Source: Bacteroidales bacterium UBA4866
GTDB taxonomy: Bacteria > Bacteroidota > Bacteroidia > Bacteroidales > P3
Direction: 5' to 3'
DNA: 28,387 nt
Assembly: GCA_002399565.1 (NCBI GenBank)
Contig: DHDW01000033.1
Location: 6,067 to 34,453 of the forward strand
Under the pieces are notes generated by a model. The model ran no database searches. It was not told the origin of the DNA and saw nothing but the letters and a program-made list of their open reading frames with translations. Made by a program: the position numbers and the translations under genes. The stretch's first letter is position 1, and the number at the start of each line of letters is the position of its first letter. Positions 13,306 to 21,410 of this stretch are shown in pieces.

Positions 13306-14300
13306 TGGCAGAAGTTGTAATTAGTACATCAGCAGTTAACTCTTATGGGAGTAGGGTTCTTACTGCAGGAATAAATTTCAAGCAGTATAAAAAGAATCCA
13401 ATTGTGCTATTTATGCACAATAGACCTTGGAGAGGTACAACAGATGAGTATTTGCCAATAGGTAAAATGCAGAACTTAAGAGTTGAAGATGATAAGCTTT
13501 TAGGAGAAATCATTTTTGATGAAAATGATGAGTATGCAGTTAAAATTCAAAAAAAGTTTGAGAATGGATTCTTAAACATGGTTTCTGCTGGTTTGGATAT
13601 TGTTGAATTGTCCGATGACCCAGCTTATTTATTACCAGGACAAACAAGATTTACTATTAAAAAATCAAAGCTTAGAGAGGTATCTGTTGTTGACATCGGC
13701 TCAAACGATGAAGCTTTAAGATTGTATGAGAACAATGAAATTATAGAATTATCGGCTAATGGAGATTGCAAAATATCTCTATTAAAAGATGATGTAAGTA
13801 TTAATAAAGACGAATTAAAAATGAAAGAATTATTGTTAAAATTGGGTTTACCCGAAACTGCAACAGAAGCTGAGGCATTGGCTAAGTTGGAGGAACTTAA
13901 TTTAAAGGCTCAAACAGCCGATGAATTGGCTACGCAAATAGCTAATGAAAAAAATGCTCGTATTGTTTCTTTGGTTGACCAAGCGGTTAAAGAAGAAAAA
14001 ATTACTGCTGACAAAAAGGAGATTTTCCTTTCAATAGGGAAAAACAGTGGTATTGAAGCTTTGGAAGCAACTTTTGGAGCTATGCAACCAGCTGTGCGAC
14101 CTGCTGAAATTATTGGAGGTAAGAAACCAGTTGAAGAAAAGACTGGTGATGTTGGTGTAAAATTAGCTGACATGTCATGGGATGAACTTGATAGGCAAGA
14201 AAAGCTTGTTGAGTTGAAAGAAAAGAATTTTGAACTATTCAAATTGAAATATAAGGAAGAGTTCGGAGTGGATTACAAAGAGTTGAAATCACTAAAATAA
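13305..14300 (+). CDS. Prohead protease fused to scaffold (Mu gpI/gpZ-like)
   Basis: The N-terminal ~165 residues match the phage prohead protease fold (peptidase S78): FMHNRPWRG with the likely catalytic His, YLPIGKMQNLRVEDDKL, NMVSAGLD with the likely catalytic Ser, and the closing REVSVVDIGSNDEALRLY. The C-terminal ~165 residues are charged and helical (ATEAEALAKLEELNLKAQTA and the like), as expected for a scaffold that is cut away during maturation. Fusing both is common in this group. It lies directly before the capsid gene, where Mu has I and Z. Confidence 0.88.
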   Translation: MAEVVISTSAVNSYGSRVLTAGINFKQYKKNPIVLFMHNRPWRGTTDEYLPIGKMQNLRVEDDKLLGEIIFDENDEYAVKIQKKFENGFLNMVSAGLDIVELSDDPAYLLPGQTRFTIKKSKLREVSVVDIGSNDEALRLYENNEIIELSANGDCKISLLKDDVSINKDELKMKELLLKLGLPETATEAEALAKLEELNLKAQTADELATQIANEKNARIVSLVDQAVKEEKITADKKEIFLSIGKNSGIEALEATFGAMQPAVRPAEIIGGKKPVEEKTGDVGVKLADMSWDELDRQEKLVELKEKNFELFKLKYKEEFGVDYKELKSLK

Positions 14301-14313
14301 GGAGGAAAAGAAG

Positions 14314-15222
14314 ATGGGTTTAAATCAAGAAGTATGGAGAAAAGATGTTGTTGGAAATTTATTTCCTGACAATAGTTTTGCTTCTCAATCGGAAGACGAT
14401 AGTGAATATGTAAGTAATAAAACTGTACATATTCCTAACGCAGGAACACCACCAAATGTGGTAAAAAACAGACCATTCAAACAGGGTGGTGCTGATGTTA
14501 CAACAAGAACAGATAATGATCTTGAGTATTCAATTGACGAATACACTTGTGATCCTGTTCATGTTTCTAATATTGAAAAAACTGAATTAACTTACAGCAA
14601 AAGAAATTCAGTTATGGCAGGGGCTAAAGGTAAATTAAACGATACGGTTTATGAATCGTTGCCTTTTAACTGGGTTCCTGCAACTCCATTTAAAAGAGCT
14701 ACATCGGGAAGTGCTGTTGCTGCTCATATTCCAGATGCGACTGGAAATAGAAAAGCATTTACAGTTGCTGACGTAAAGGCTATTCAACAAATATTCAATG
14801 GTCAAGATATTCCTCAAGATGGAAGAAATATTTTGCTTGACAGTGAAATGTATGGTCAATTGTACGACTCTATGAATGATGCTCAAAAGGCTTCAATGCA
14901 ACAAACATTTGACGCTAAGACTGGTAATATAGGAACTTTCTTAGGATTTACCTTCTGGATGCGTTCACGTGTTTTGAAAACTGACGCTGCTGGAGCTAAA
15001 AAAGAATGGTCTGCTGCAAATGTTGCTACAGATTGTGCTGCTGGTATTGCTTGGCATAGAGGTTCTGTGTCAAGAGCTTTGGGCTTAGTAAAATTCTTCG
15101 ACAATGTTGATGATCCAACTTATTATGGAGATGTTATTTCTTTCTTAGTTAGAGCTGGTGGCTCTCCAAGAAGATACGATAAAAAGGGAGTTGTGTTAAT
15201 ACACCAAGCTCCAAGTGAATAA
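14314..15222 (+). CDS. Major capsid protein, HK97-fold
   Basis: The 302-residue protein is placed directly after the protease/scaffold gene and before the tail genes, the standard capsid position. Features: an extended N-terminal arm (GLNQEVWRKDVVGNLFPDNS), the central LEYSIDEYTCDPVHVSNIEK and TVADVKAIQQIFNGQDIP, and a C-terminal YYGDVISFLVRAGGSPRRYD. Its length fits HK97-like capsid proteins (Mu gpT is 305). The gene has the best ribosome-binding site in the window (AAGGAGG, 8 bp before ATG), consistent with the very high expression needed. Confidence 0.88.
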   Translation: MGLNQEVWRKDVVGNLFPDNSFASQSEDDSEYVSNKTVHIPNAGTPPNVVKNRPFKQGGADVTTRTDNDLEYSIDEYTCDPVHVSNIEKTELTYSKRNSVMAGAKGKLNDTVYESLPFNWVPATPFKRATSGSAVAAHIPDATGNRKAFTVADVKAIQQIFNGQDIPQDGRNILLDSEMYGQLYDSMNDAQKASMQQTFDAKTGNIGTFLGFTFWMRSRVLKTDAAGAKKEWSAANVATDCAAGIAWHRGSVSRALGLVKFFDNVDDPTYYGDVISFLVRAGGSPRRYDKKGVVLIHQAPSE

Positions 15223-15239
15223 TCTGTAATTGACTTAAA

Positions 15240-15521
15240 ATGAAAAAAACAGAATTAATAGAAAAAGCAAAAGTCCTTTTTTCTGATAATAAGGGTTTGG
15301 AAGAAGTTTGGATGTGTTCTGACGGTGTTGGTTATAACGACCAACACAACGCCTGTCAATATCAAAAAACGATAAACAAACAGGAAGAACCTATTTTGAT
15401 TAAGAAAAAGGAGTTGAAAAAACTTCAAGCAGATGCAACTGCTGAGGCTAAGGCTGAGGCTGAGGCAGCAAAAAAAGCTGCTGAAGATGCTGAAAAAAGA
15501 GCAAAAGAGCTTGAGGGATAA
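15240..15521 (+). CDS. Hypothetical late protein with coiled-coil C-terminus (93 aa)
   Basis: The 93-residue protein has a short N-terminal domain (KTELIEKAKVLFSDNKGLEE, with CSDGVGYNDQHN) and a C-terminal run rich in Ala, Lys and Glu (about residues 58-93) that should form a coiled coil. It lies between capsid and sheath genes, where head-tail joining or decoration proteins are found, but no family is recognised. A hairpin with a T run follows 25 bp later. Confidence 0.6.
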   Translation: MKKTELIEKAKVLFSDNKGLEEVWMCSDGVGYNDQHNACQYQKTINKQEEPILIKKKELKKLQADATAEAKAEAEAAKKAAEDAEKRAKELEG

Positions 15522-15545
15522 GAATAAAGAAAACAATTGAATGCT

Positions 15546-15598
15546 AAAAGGGAGACTCAAAAAACTCAAATGATGGAATGCGAGGACTCCCTTTTTTT
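15546..15598 (+). terminator. Terminator-like hairpin between head and tail genes
   Basis: AAAAGGGAG (15546-15554) pairs perfectly with CTCCCTTTT (15587-15595) and a run of seven Ts ends at 15598. The loop is 32 nt, long for a terminator, so it may act as partial terminator or RNA-processing site, letting capsid mRNA exceed tail mRNA. No promoter is clear between it and the sheath gene, so readthrough is expected. Confidence 0.5.
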
Positions 15599-15618
15599 CA
15601 AATTAAAAAAATAAAAAG

Positions 15619-16815
15619 ATGCAAGGAATTCAAACAATAAGAGGTAATGGTGGTATTCCAGCTACTTTGGCTGGTGAAGACCATATTTCAGGGTTATTGA
15701 TGTATATGGCTGATGCTGATATTCCAAGTGCTAATGCTGGAGTTACAGGTTTCTCTACTACTAATAGAATTATTCCTATTTCGAGTATTGAAACTGCTGA
15801 AAGTTTGGGTATTAAATATGATGCTGCAAAATGGTCGGTTAAGGTTTTATGGTATCATATTTCTGAGGCTTTAAGAATCAATCCAGGAATAACATTATAT
15901 GTTGGTATTTTCACTACTCCTACTTTATATGACTTTACTGAAATAAAGACTATGCAAACGTTTGCTGGTGGTAAATTACGCCAAATTGGTGTTTGGGCTG
16001 GAGACAAAGCTTTATCGGCAAATGAAATAACATCTCTTCAGGCAATTGCTACATTAATGGATGCTAAAGATACTCCATTAAGTATTTTATACCAACCTAA
16101 GGTTGCAGATATTAGTGCTATTAATAGCTCTTATGCTATTACAGGTCAAAAGAATGTTTCTGTATTAATTGGACAAGATGGTGATGGAACTGGTTCAGCT
16201 ATTTATTTAAATGCTTTGAATACAACTAATAAATATGCTGTTGGTATATTAGGGTTGGTTTTAGGCTGTGTTTCGTTAGCTGCTGTTCATGAAGCTATTT
16301 CATGGGTTCAAAAATTCCCTTCTGGGATAAGTACACCTGGCTTTGTGGATGGTAAATTATTAAAGAACATTGATTCTGCTGTTGTGGATTCTTTGGACGA
16401 TAAAAGATTTATATTCTTGACCACTTATGGTGGATTGGCTGGTTCTTACTTGAATGGCTCTCACACTATGGATTTGTTGACTTCTGACTATAATTATATA
16501 GAAAGAGTTAGAACTATGGACAAGGCTTGTAGAGGTATAAGAACATACCTTTTGCCATATCTTGGAAGTCCATTATATATAGATGCAGATACTGGTAAGT
16601 TAGGAGCTGATACTATTGCTATTCTTGAGAATGTTGCTAATCAACATTTGGAAGCAATGGCAAAAGCAGGAGAGCTTTCTGGGTATGTTGCATATATTAA
16701 TCCTGATCAAAATGTTCTTGCTACCTCAAATTTGGAGATTGTTGTTAAGCAGGTTCCTGTTGGAGTGATGAGAACAATCAAGTTAACAATTGGTTTTACA
16801 AATAAAATTGGATAG
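15619..16815 (+). CDS. Contractile tail sheath protein (DUF2586-type)
   Basis: The 398-residue protein resembles the DUF2586 sheath family: an N-terminal GIQTIRGNGGIPATLAG, a mid part TKYAVGILGLVLGCVSLAAV-like segment in which sheath subunits fold (SISWVQKFPSGIS), LDDKRFIFLTTYGGLAG, and a C-terminal domain with VVKQVPVGVMRTIKLTIGF. A sheath gene followed by a tube gene is the diagnostic pair for a contractile tail, as in Mu gpL and gpM. Length is shorter than Mu L (495), in line with the Bacteroidota relatives. It contracts on infection and drives the tube. Confidence 0.85.
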   Translation: MQGIQTIRGNGGIPATLAGEDHISGLLMYMADADIPSANAGVTGFSTTNRIIPISSIETAESLGIKYDAAKWSVKVLWYHISEALRINPGITLYVGIFTTPTLYDFTEIKTMQTFAGGKLRQIGVWAGDKALSANEITSLQAIATLMDAKDTPLSILYQPKVADISAINSSYAITGQKNVSVLIGQDGDGTGSAIYLNALNTTNKYAVGILGLVLGCVSLAAVHEAISWVQKFPSGISTPGFVDGKLLKNIDSAVVDSLDDKRFIFLTTYGGLAGSYLNGSHTMDLLTSDYNYIERVRTMDKACRGIRTYLLPYLGSPLYIDADTGKLGADTIAILENVANQHLEAMAKAGELSGYVAYINPDQNVLATSNLEIVVKQVPVGVMRTIKLTIGFTNKIG

Positions 16816-16817
16816 AT

Positions 16818-17261
16818 ATGGAAGGTTCAAATAACGGAATGCCGAATATTAACGGTGTTATGTATGACTGGAGTTGTGTTAAGGCTGCAATAGCCGGAAC
16901 TCCAACCATTGGAGTTACAGCTATTGATTATGAAGACAAACAAGATATTCAAAAAGCCTATGCAACAGGCAGACTTCCGTTTGGATATGGTAAAGGAAGA
17001 ATTGACTGTTCGGGCAAAATCACAGCATATAAAGAAGAAGTTGAGGCATGGCAAAAAGCATCTCCAACAGGGAGGTTGCAAGATCTTCCTCTCTTTGATA
17101 TAAATGTTTCTTATTTGCCTGAGAACGGGAAGATTGTTCATCATATTCTTAAAGGCTGTAAGTTTATCAATAACAATCGTAAGCCTAAAGGAGGAGATAC
17201 AAAAATTGAGGTTGAATTAGACCTTATGATTATGGATATCGACTGGGGCAAAAAAAGATAA
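16818..17261 (+). CDS. Tail tube protein
   Basis: The 147-residue, beta-rich protein follows the sheath gene by 2 bp. It has an N-terminal NGVMYDWSCVKAAIAGTPTI, then a central RIDCSGKITAYKEEVEAWQK, and HHILKGCKFINNNRKPKGGD toward the end. Length, strand pattern and position match Mu-like tail tube (gpM) proteins, which stack as hexamers inside the sheath. It has several basic loops. No other role fits as well. Confidence 0.8.
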   Translation: MEGSNNGMPNINGVMYDWSCVKAAIAGTPTIGVTAIDYEDKQDIQKAYATGRLPFGYGKGRIDCSGKITAYKEEVEAWQKASPTGRLQDLPLFDINVSYLPENGKIVHHILKGCKFINNNRKPKGGDTKIEVELDLMIMDIDWGKKR

Positions 17262-17288
17262 TTAATCACTATTTAAAGACTTTTTAAA

Positions 17289-17612
17289 ATGGCAAAAAAA
17301 GAAATTATAGGTTTAGCAACTGATGACCAAATTAAGTTGTGGAAGAACAAACATAGAATTGTTAAGGCAATAGAGTTAACAGATGAGGGAGAAACCTTTA
17401 TTTGTTATGTTGCTCGTCCAGATATGGAGACAATGTCTGCAGTTGCAAAAGTTGGAAAGGTTGATGAGATGAAAGCAGCTGAGATACTTTTTGAAAATTG
17501 TTGGCTGGGAGGTGCTGATGTCATTAAAAATGATGCTGCTCTTAAATTAGCTGTAATTGGTCAGTTGAATTCACTCATAAGTAGTTGTGTTGTTGATATA
17601 AAAAACTTATAG
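17289..17612 (+). CDS. Tail-assembly chaperone, short form (zero frame)
   Basis: The 107-residue product is the zero-frame form of a tail-assembly chaperone, between tail tube and tape measure as in Mu (gp41/gp42) and lambda (G/GT). It is helical with an acidic centre (AKKEIIGLATDDQIKLWKNK, DEMKAAEILFENCW). Its last codons read ATA AAA AAC TTA TAG and hold the slippery heptamer A-AAA-AAC. The zero frame ends three codons after the heptamer begins. A -1 slip opens a second frame (17606-17809) and would produce a 173-residue protein. Both forms usually work together to load the tape measure. Confidence 0.85.
   Translation: MAKKEIIGLATDDQIKLWKNKHRIVKAIELTDEGETFICYVARPDMETMSAVAKVGKVDEMKAAEILFENCWLGGADVIKNDAALKLAVIGQLNSLISSCVVDIKNL
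17600..17606 (+). promoter_or_regulatory. Slippery heptamer A-AAA-AAC for -1 frameshifting
   Basis: The heptamer is in the right register for X-XXY-YYZ with zero-frame codons AAA AAC (17601-17606). After a -1 slip the next codon is CTT at 17606, exactly the frame of the downstream extension, which has no start codon of its own near this point. The hairpin at 17606-17676 follows at once. Confidence 0.85.
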
Positions 17613-17676
17613 GGCAGTATACTTTATCGCGTAGGGATGGTGAGGATGATTTAATAAAGTGTGCTGCTCTTATAAG
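17606..17676 (+). promoter_or_regulatory. 22-bp stimulatory hairpin immediately after the slip site
   Basis: Bases 17606-17627 pair with 17654-17676 over 22 bp, with three G·U pairs and one bulged U (17670), around a 26-nt loop. The six pairs nearest the slip site would be opened by a ribosome decoding it. That leaves 16 uninterrupted pairs from G17612, 5 nt after the heptamer, the spacing usual for -1 frameshift stimulators. A pseudoknot with the loop cannot be excluded. Confidence 0.72.
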
Positions 17677-17809
17677 GGCTAATTTCCATGTTAATCCTGA
17701 CAAATTAAATGAAGATGATTTTGCTTCATTAACAGCTCAAGCTCTTTGGTTAGAAACTTGGAGAATCGAAAACTTAGCGAAGTTGTTTGGTGGAGATAAG
17801 GAGGATTAA
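17606..17809 (+). CDS. Tail-assembly chaperone extension (-1 frame, GT-type)
   Basis: The -1 frame is open from the slip site for 67 codons to TAA at 17807-17809, giving a 173-residue fusion (106 plus 67). The extension reads LIGQYTLSRRDGEDD then LIRANFHVNPDKLNEDDFAS and ALWLETWRIENLAKLFGG. The final helical part with paired tryptophans is typical of the T domain that contacts the tape measure. No ATG is placed to start it separately near the frame's beginning, and there is no ribosome-binding site, so frameshifting is the only sensible way to express it. Confidence 0.8.
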   Translation, partial: LIGQYTLSRRDGEDDLIKCAALIRANFHVNPDKLNEDDFASLTAQALWLETWRIENLAKLFGGDKED

Positions 17810-17907
17810 TCCTTAAAGAATTTAATGCTTTCAGAGATAAAACCAATTACCATTAGCAGTGCTGCTGCTATTATAATAACTCCTAATATTATAGATAAGA
17901 CTTTCAT
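17806..17907 (-). CDS. Possible antisense mini membrane protein (33 aa)
   Basis: Read on the minus strand, an ATG at 17907 begins 33 codons: a basic start (MKVL), one hydrophobic helix SIILGVIIIAAALLMVIGF and a charged tail SESIKFFKD. The minus strand upstream holds TATCTTTG, a perfect -7 element, with ATTG 20 bp before it at the -33 position. It lies in the only gap inside the tail operon and overlaps the chaperone stop by 4 bp. On the plus strand the same DNA is open for 42 codons (17825-17953). Either or neither may be real; the minus product looks more protein-like. Single-helix proteins of this size include holins and type I toxins, but no match is claimed. Confidence 0.35.
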   Translation of the reverse strand: MKVLSIILGVIIIAAALLMVIGFISESIKFFKD

Positions 17908-17942
17908 AAGTAAGGTGTTTAATGGCACAAAGATAATACAAA

Positions 17943-19859
17943 ATGGCAAATAATACAATAAATTTTACAATAAATGTGCAGGGTGATGCAAATAAAGTTA
18001 TTGCTCAGCTTACGCAAAATATTGAAAGTTTGCAGGTTGGAGTAAAGAAAACTATTAATGTTTTTGATACTTTGCCTGCTAAGATTGCTATTTTTAATCA
18101 AGCAACTCAAGGTATTCAAAATTTCTCTAATTTATTAGGAGAAACAATTAAACCTGGTGCTGATTTAAATGCTTCTTTGGCTGATTTGTCTGCAATTACA
18201 GATGTTGTTGGTGAGGGGCTGCAAGAAATTGAGGGTTATGCCAGGGAAGCAGCTAAGACTTTTGGCGGTCCAGCTGCACAAAGTGTGGAAGCATATAAAT
18301 TGTTACTTTCTCAACTTACTCCTGAACTTGCTAAAACTCCAACAGCTCTTAAAGCTATGGGAGATAATGTCCAGATTTTAAGCAAGACAATGGAAGGTAA
18401 TGTCACAGCAGCTGCTGAAGTATTAACCACTGCTATGAATCAATTCCAGGTGTCAACTGTAGATCCGATTGCAGCATCTAAAGAAATGGCATCAATGATG
18501 AATGTTATGGCTGCTGCTGCTAAGGAAGGTTCGGCAGAACTACCTGCGATTAAGGATGCTTTATCTCAAAGTGGAATGGCAGCTAAAATGGCTAATGTTT
18601 CGTTTGCAGAAACCAATGCAGCTATTCAGGTTTTGGATAAGGCTGGGAAGAAAGGTGCTGAAGGAGGTGTTGCTTTAAGAAATGTTCTTGCAACATTATC
18701 TCAAGGTCGATTTTTACCAAAAGATGTGAGAGAGGAATTAAAAGCTGCTGGTGTTGATGTTAATGTTCTTACAGATAAAAGTAAGAGTTTGGCTGAGAGG
18801 CTTAAGAATTTAAGTCCAATTATGAATGACCAGGCTTTGGTTACTAAATTATTTGGGAAAGAAAATAATAATGCTGCTCTTGCCTTGATGAGTGGCATTC
18901 CTTTAATGGAGCAATATACAGTAGCTATTCAAGGAACTAATACAGCAGTAGACCAGGCTAACATTGTTATGGCTGGTTATTATGAAAAGCAGAAAAGAAT
19001 GCAGGCTCAAATTGACAATGTTAAGATTTCAATTTTTAATTTAACTGATGGCTGGAGCATGTGGTTTACAACAATTGTTGCTACATTAGTTCCATTGTCT
19101 CAAATTATCCCTCTTGTAAGTGCTGCTTGGAAAGGTATTGTGTTGCTTGGGAGTGTTTTGACTTATGGGACATTTACATGGGGTGGCTTTGCTTTTGCTG
19201 CTGTGTCTGCTTGTAGAACTGTTTCTGCTGCTATTGCAAGTATTCCCATTATAGGTTGGATTGCTGCAATTATTGCTGCCTTGATTGCTGTGGGAGTTTA
19301 CTTTTGGAATACATCTGCTCAATTTAGAGCTACGCTTAAAGGTTTGGGTGCTGCGTTTGTGGCTACTTTTAAGGGTATATGGGATTTAGCAAAGGGAGTG
19401 TTTGCAGGCATAGGTGATTTAATAAAGGCTGCATTTTCATTAGATTATAAAGGTATTAAAGCTGCTTTAAGTGGAATGAAAAATACCTTTAGTGATTTTG
19501 GTTCGAGCGTAGGTAAAGCATTTAATGATGCTTATGATAAGGAGATGACAGAGTCTGCTAAGGAAAAAGCTAAAAAAGATGCTAAGGGAAAGGCTGCTGC
19601 ACCCAATGCTATTGTTCCTGAGAGTGGATTAGTTTTAAATGGAGGAGGACAAAATGGAAATGGTGGTTCTGGAAGTTCTGGAAGAACTGTTGGGAGTGGT
19701 GGTTCTGGTGGAACAAGGAATATTACTACAAATATTCAAAATTTGGTTGGTAAGGTTGAGATTCACACCACTAATTTAAAAGAAGGTGCTGCCGAAGTTA
19801 AGAGAATTTTAAGTGAAATATTGGTTGGTGCAACTAACGATTTGGTAAATATTGATTAG
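17943..19859 (+). CDS. Tape measure protein
   Basis: The 638-residue protein is the longest in the tail core. It starts with NTINFTINVQGDANKVIAQL, followed by the conserved TP901-type N-terminal region (ADLNASLADLSAITDVVGEG and SAELPAIKDALSQSGMAAKM). A hydrophobic region at about 365-460 (including IASIPIIGWIAAIIAALIAV) may enter the host membrane. A Gly/Ser-rich linker (about 563-597) precedes a short C-terminal domain. At the usual rule of about 0.15 nm per residue the tail would be near 95 nm. It sets tail length and threads DNA through the tube. It follows the chaperone, as is universal. Confidence 0.9.
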   Translation: MANNTINFTINVQGDANKVIAQLTQNIESLQVGVKKTINVFDTLPAKIAIFNQATQGIQNFSNLLGETIKPGADLNASLADLSAITDVVGEGLQEIEGYAREAAKTFGGPAAQSVEAYKLLLSQLTPELAKTPTALKAMGDNVQILSKTMEGNVTAAAEVLTTAMNQFQVSTVDPIAASKEMASMMNVMAAAAKEGSAELPAIKDALSQSGMAAKMANVSFAETNAAIQVLDKAGKKGAEGGVALRNVLATLSQGRFLPKDVREELKAAGVDVNVLTDKSKSLAERLKNLSPIMNDQALVTKLFGKENNNAALALMSGIPLMEQYTVAIQGTNTAVDQANIVMAGYYEKQKRMQAQIDNVKISIFNLTDGWSMWFTTIVATLVPLSQIIPLVSAAWKGIVLLGSVLTYGTFTWGGFAFAAVSACRTVSAAIASIPIIGWIAAIIAALIAVGVYFWNTSAQFRATLKGLGAAFVATFKGIWDLAKGVFAGIGDLIKAAFSLDYKGIKAALSGMKNTFSDFGSSVGKAFNDAYDKEMTESAKEKAKKDAKGKAAAPNAIVPESGLVLNGGGQNGNGGSGSSGRTVGSGGSGGTRNITTNIQNLVGKVEIHTTNLKEGAAEVKRILSEILVGATNDLVNID

Positions 19860-19861
19860 GT

Positions 19862-20434
19862 ATGGATAGATTCAAACAATTATATGCTCAACGTGTTTTA
19901 TCAGAGCTCGGTGTGGAAGTATTAAGAAAGGCTTCTAATATTGCGGCTTTCAGTATGGCTCCTGCTGATGTTAGTAGGAATGTTGAATATAGGTTTAAAG
20001 GAAATGGAGATTCATTTGTGGATATTGACACTAATATCACTTTAATTAATATTGCCAAAACAAAAGAGGTTAAGCTTATGGCTGCCTTAGATATTTCTCA
20101 ATCAAAAAACATTGTAAAGACTGCAATTAATGGTGTTAAAGGAACGATCAAAGAGTATATTGCTGATGGAGATTTAATTATTAATATGAATGTTGTATTG
20201 GGTGGCTTGAGTGATATTTATCCACTTGATGAATTGAAGGCATTGCAGTCTATTTTGGATGAAAATAAAAACATAATAATATATAGTAAAATTCTTAATG
20301 ATGTGTTGGGAGTTACTCGTGTGGTGGTTGAGGGTTATTCTTTTACTCCTACTACTTGGAGCTCCGTGCAGGAGGTTAAGATTAGTTTATTGTCGGATAT
20401 GACATATAAAATTGAAGAAAAAATAACTAAATAA
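19862..20434 (+). CDS. Tail/baseplate protein, DUF6046-like
   Basis: The 190-residue protein is between tape measure and hub genes, where contractile phages encode a tail-to-baseplate adaptor (Mu gp43 position). The sequence has RVLSELGVEVLRKASNIAAF near the start, then strands VEYRFKGNGDSFVDIDTNI and a final EGYSFTPTTWSSVQEVKISL. I associate it with DUF6046 of Bacteroidota phages, with limited certainty. It starts 2 bp after the tape measure stop codon. Confidence 0.6.
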   Translation: MDRFKQLYAQRVLSELGVEVLRKASNIAAFSMAPADVSRNVEYRFKGNGDSFVDIDTNITLINIAKTKEVKLMAALDISQSKNIVKTAINGVKGTIKEYIADGDLIINMNVVLGGLSDIYPLDELKALQSILDENKNIIIYSKILNDVLGVTRVVVEGYSFTPTTWSSVQEVKISLLSDMTYKIEEKITK

Positions 20435-20435
20435 T

Positions 20436-21410
20436 ATGCTTGAACCAGGTTGCAAGATAAGTATTAGTAGAGAATGGAATGTTGGCAATTCGGAATGGGT
20501 TGTCGAGCATGTGAATAACATTGATATAACTATGGATTCTGATACATTAGCGGATACTTGCAAGATTATTTTGCCAAAAAATACAGAGTGGGTTGGTTAT
20601 AAGGAAATACCAATTAGAAGAGGTGATAAGGTGGTTGTGTTTTTGGGATATAATGGTAAATTAACTAAGAGGTTTGAAGGCTTTGTTTCGGTGGTTTCTG
20701 CTAAGACACCTACTACCATTACGGTTGAGGACTGGATGTTTAAGCTCAGGCAAGTTAATGTTAAGAGAAAAGTATATAAAAATTGCAAGTTGTCTGCTTT
20801 ACTCAAGGATATTTTGCCTGGTGATGTTAAGTATGTGTTAAGTGGTGATATAAGTATTGGTGAGTATAGAACTACTGCGACAACAGTGGCTGGAGAGCTA
20901 AAGGAACTAAAGAGTAATTATGGTATTCGTTCTTTTTTTGAATTGGTTGATGAAAAGCCTGTATTATATGTATATACTGTATTTCCTGAACAAAGGAGTA
21001 ATGCTGGTCTTTTTGACCACGAAATGATTATTGAGAATAATCTTGAATATAGGAGAAAGGATGATGTTTTGGTTAGAATTAAAGGAACGTCAATTCTAAC
21101 CAATAATAAAAGGATAACTTACGAAGAGGGTGATAGTGGTGGAGAAACAAGAGAGGTTAATGCTTATGGTTTAACCCTTGCTGAATTGAAAGTATTTGTA
21201 AAGAATTGGATTAAGAAGTTAAAATTTGATGGCTTAAGGGGTGATTTTACAACTTATGGTCAGCCTGTTGTAAGAAAGATGGAGGTAATTGACTTGGAAG
21301 TGGAAGGGGTTACGCCTGCCACTTACCAGGTAAAAGAAGTTATAGTTGCTTTTGGTCAGGATGGTTATAAGCAAAAAATTACATTAGAGAATTGGATTAA
21401 GAATTTGTAA
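20436..21410 (+). CDS. Baseplate hub protein, Mu gp44 / gpP-like
   Basis: The 324-residue protein has the shape of baseplate hub (gp27-like, late control gpD) proteins: an opening CKISISREWNVGNSEWVVEH, RRGDKVVVFLGYNG, LTKRFEGFVSVVSAKTPTTI and VEDWMFKLRQVNVKRKVYK, then a C-terminal GLTLAELKVFVKNWIKKLKF. 'G..V....G..G.......G.V' is the family's early signature. A trimer of such proteins joins tube and spike. It starts one base after the previous stop and its stop is adjacent to the ATG of the spike gene. Confidence 0.82.
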   Translation: MLEPGCKISISREWNVGNSEWVVEHVNNIDITMDSDTLADTCKIILPKNTEWVGYKEIPIRRGDKVVVFLGYNGKLTKRFEGFVSVVSAKTPTTITVEDWMFKLRQVNVKRKVYKNCKLSALLKDILPGDVKYVLSGDISIGEYRTTATTVAGELKELKSNYGIRSFFELVDEKPVLYVYTVFPEQRSNAGLFDHEMIIENNLEYRRKDDVLVRIKGTSILTNNKRITYEEGDSGGETREVNAYGLTLAELKVFVKNWIKKLKFDGLRGDFTTYGQPVVRKMEVIDLEVEGVTPATYQVKEVIVAFGQDGYKQKITLENWIKNL

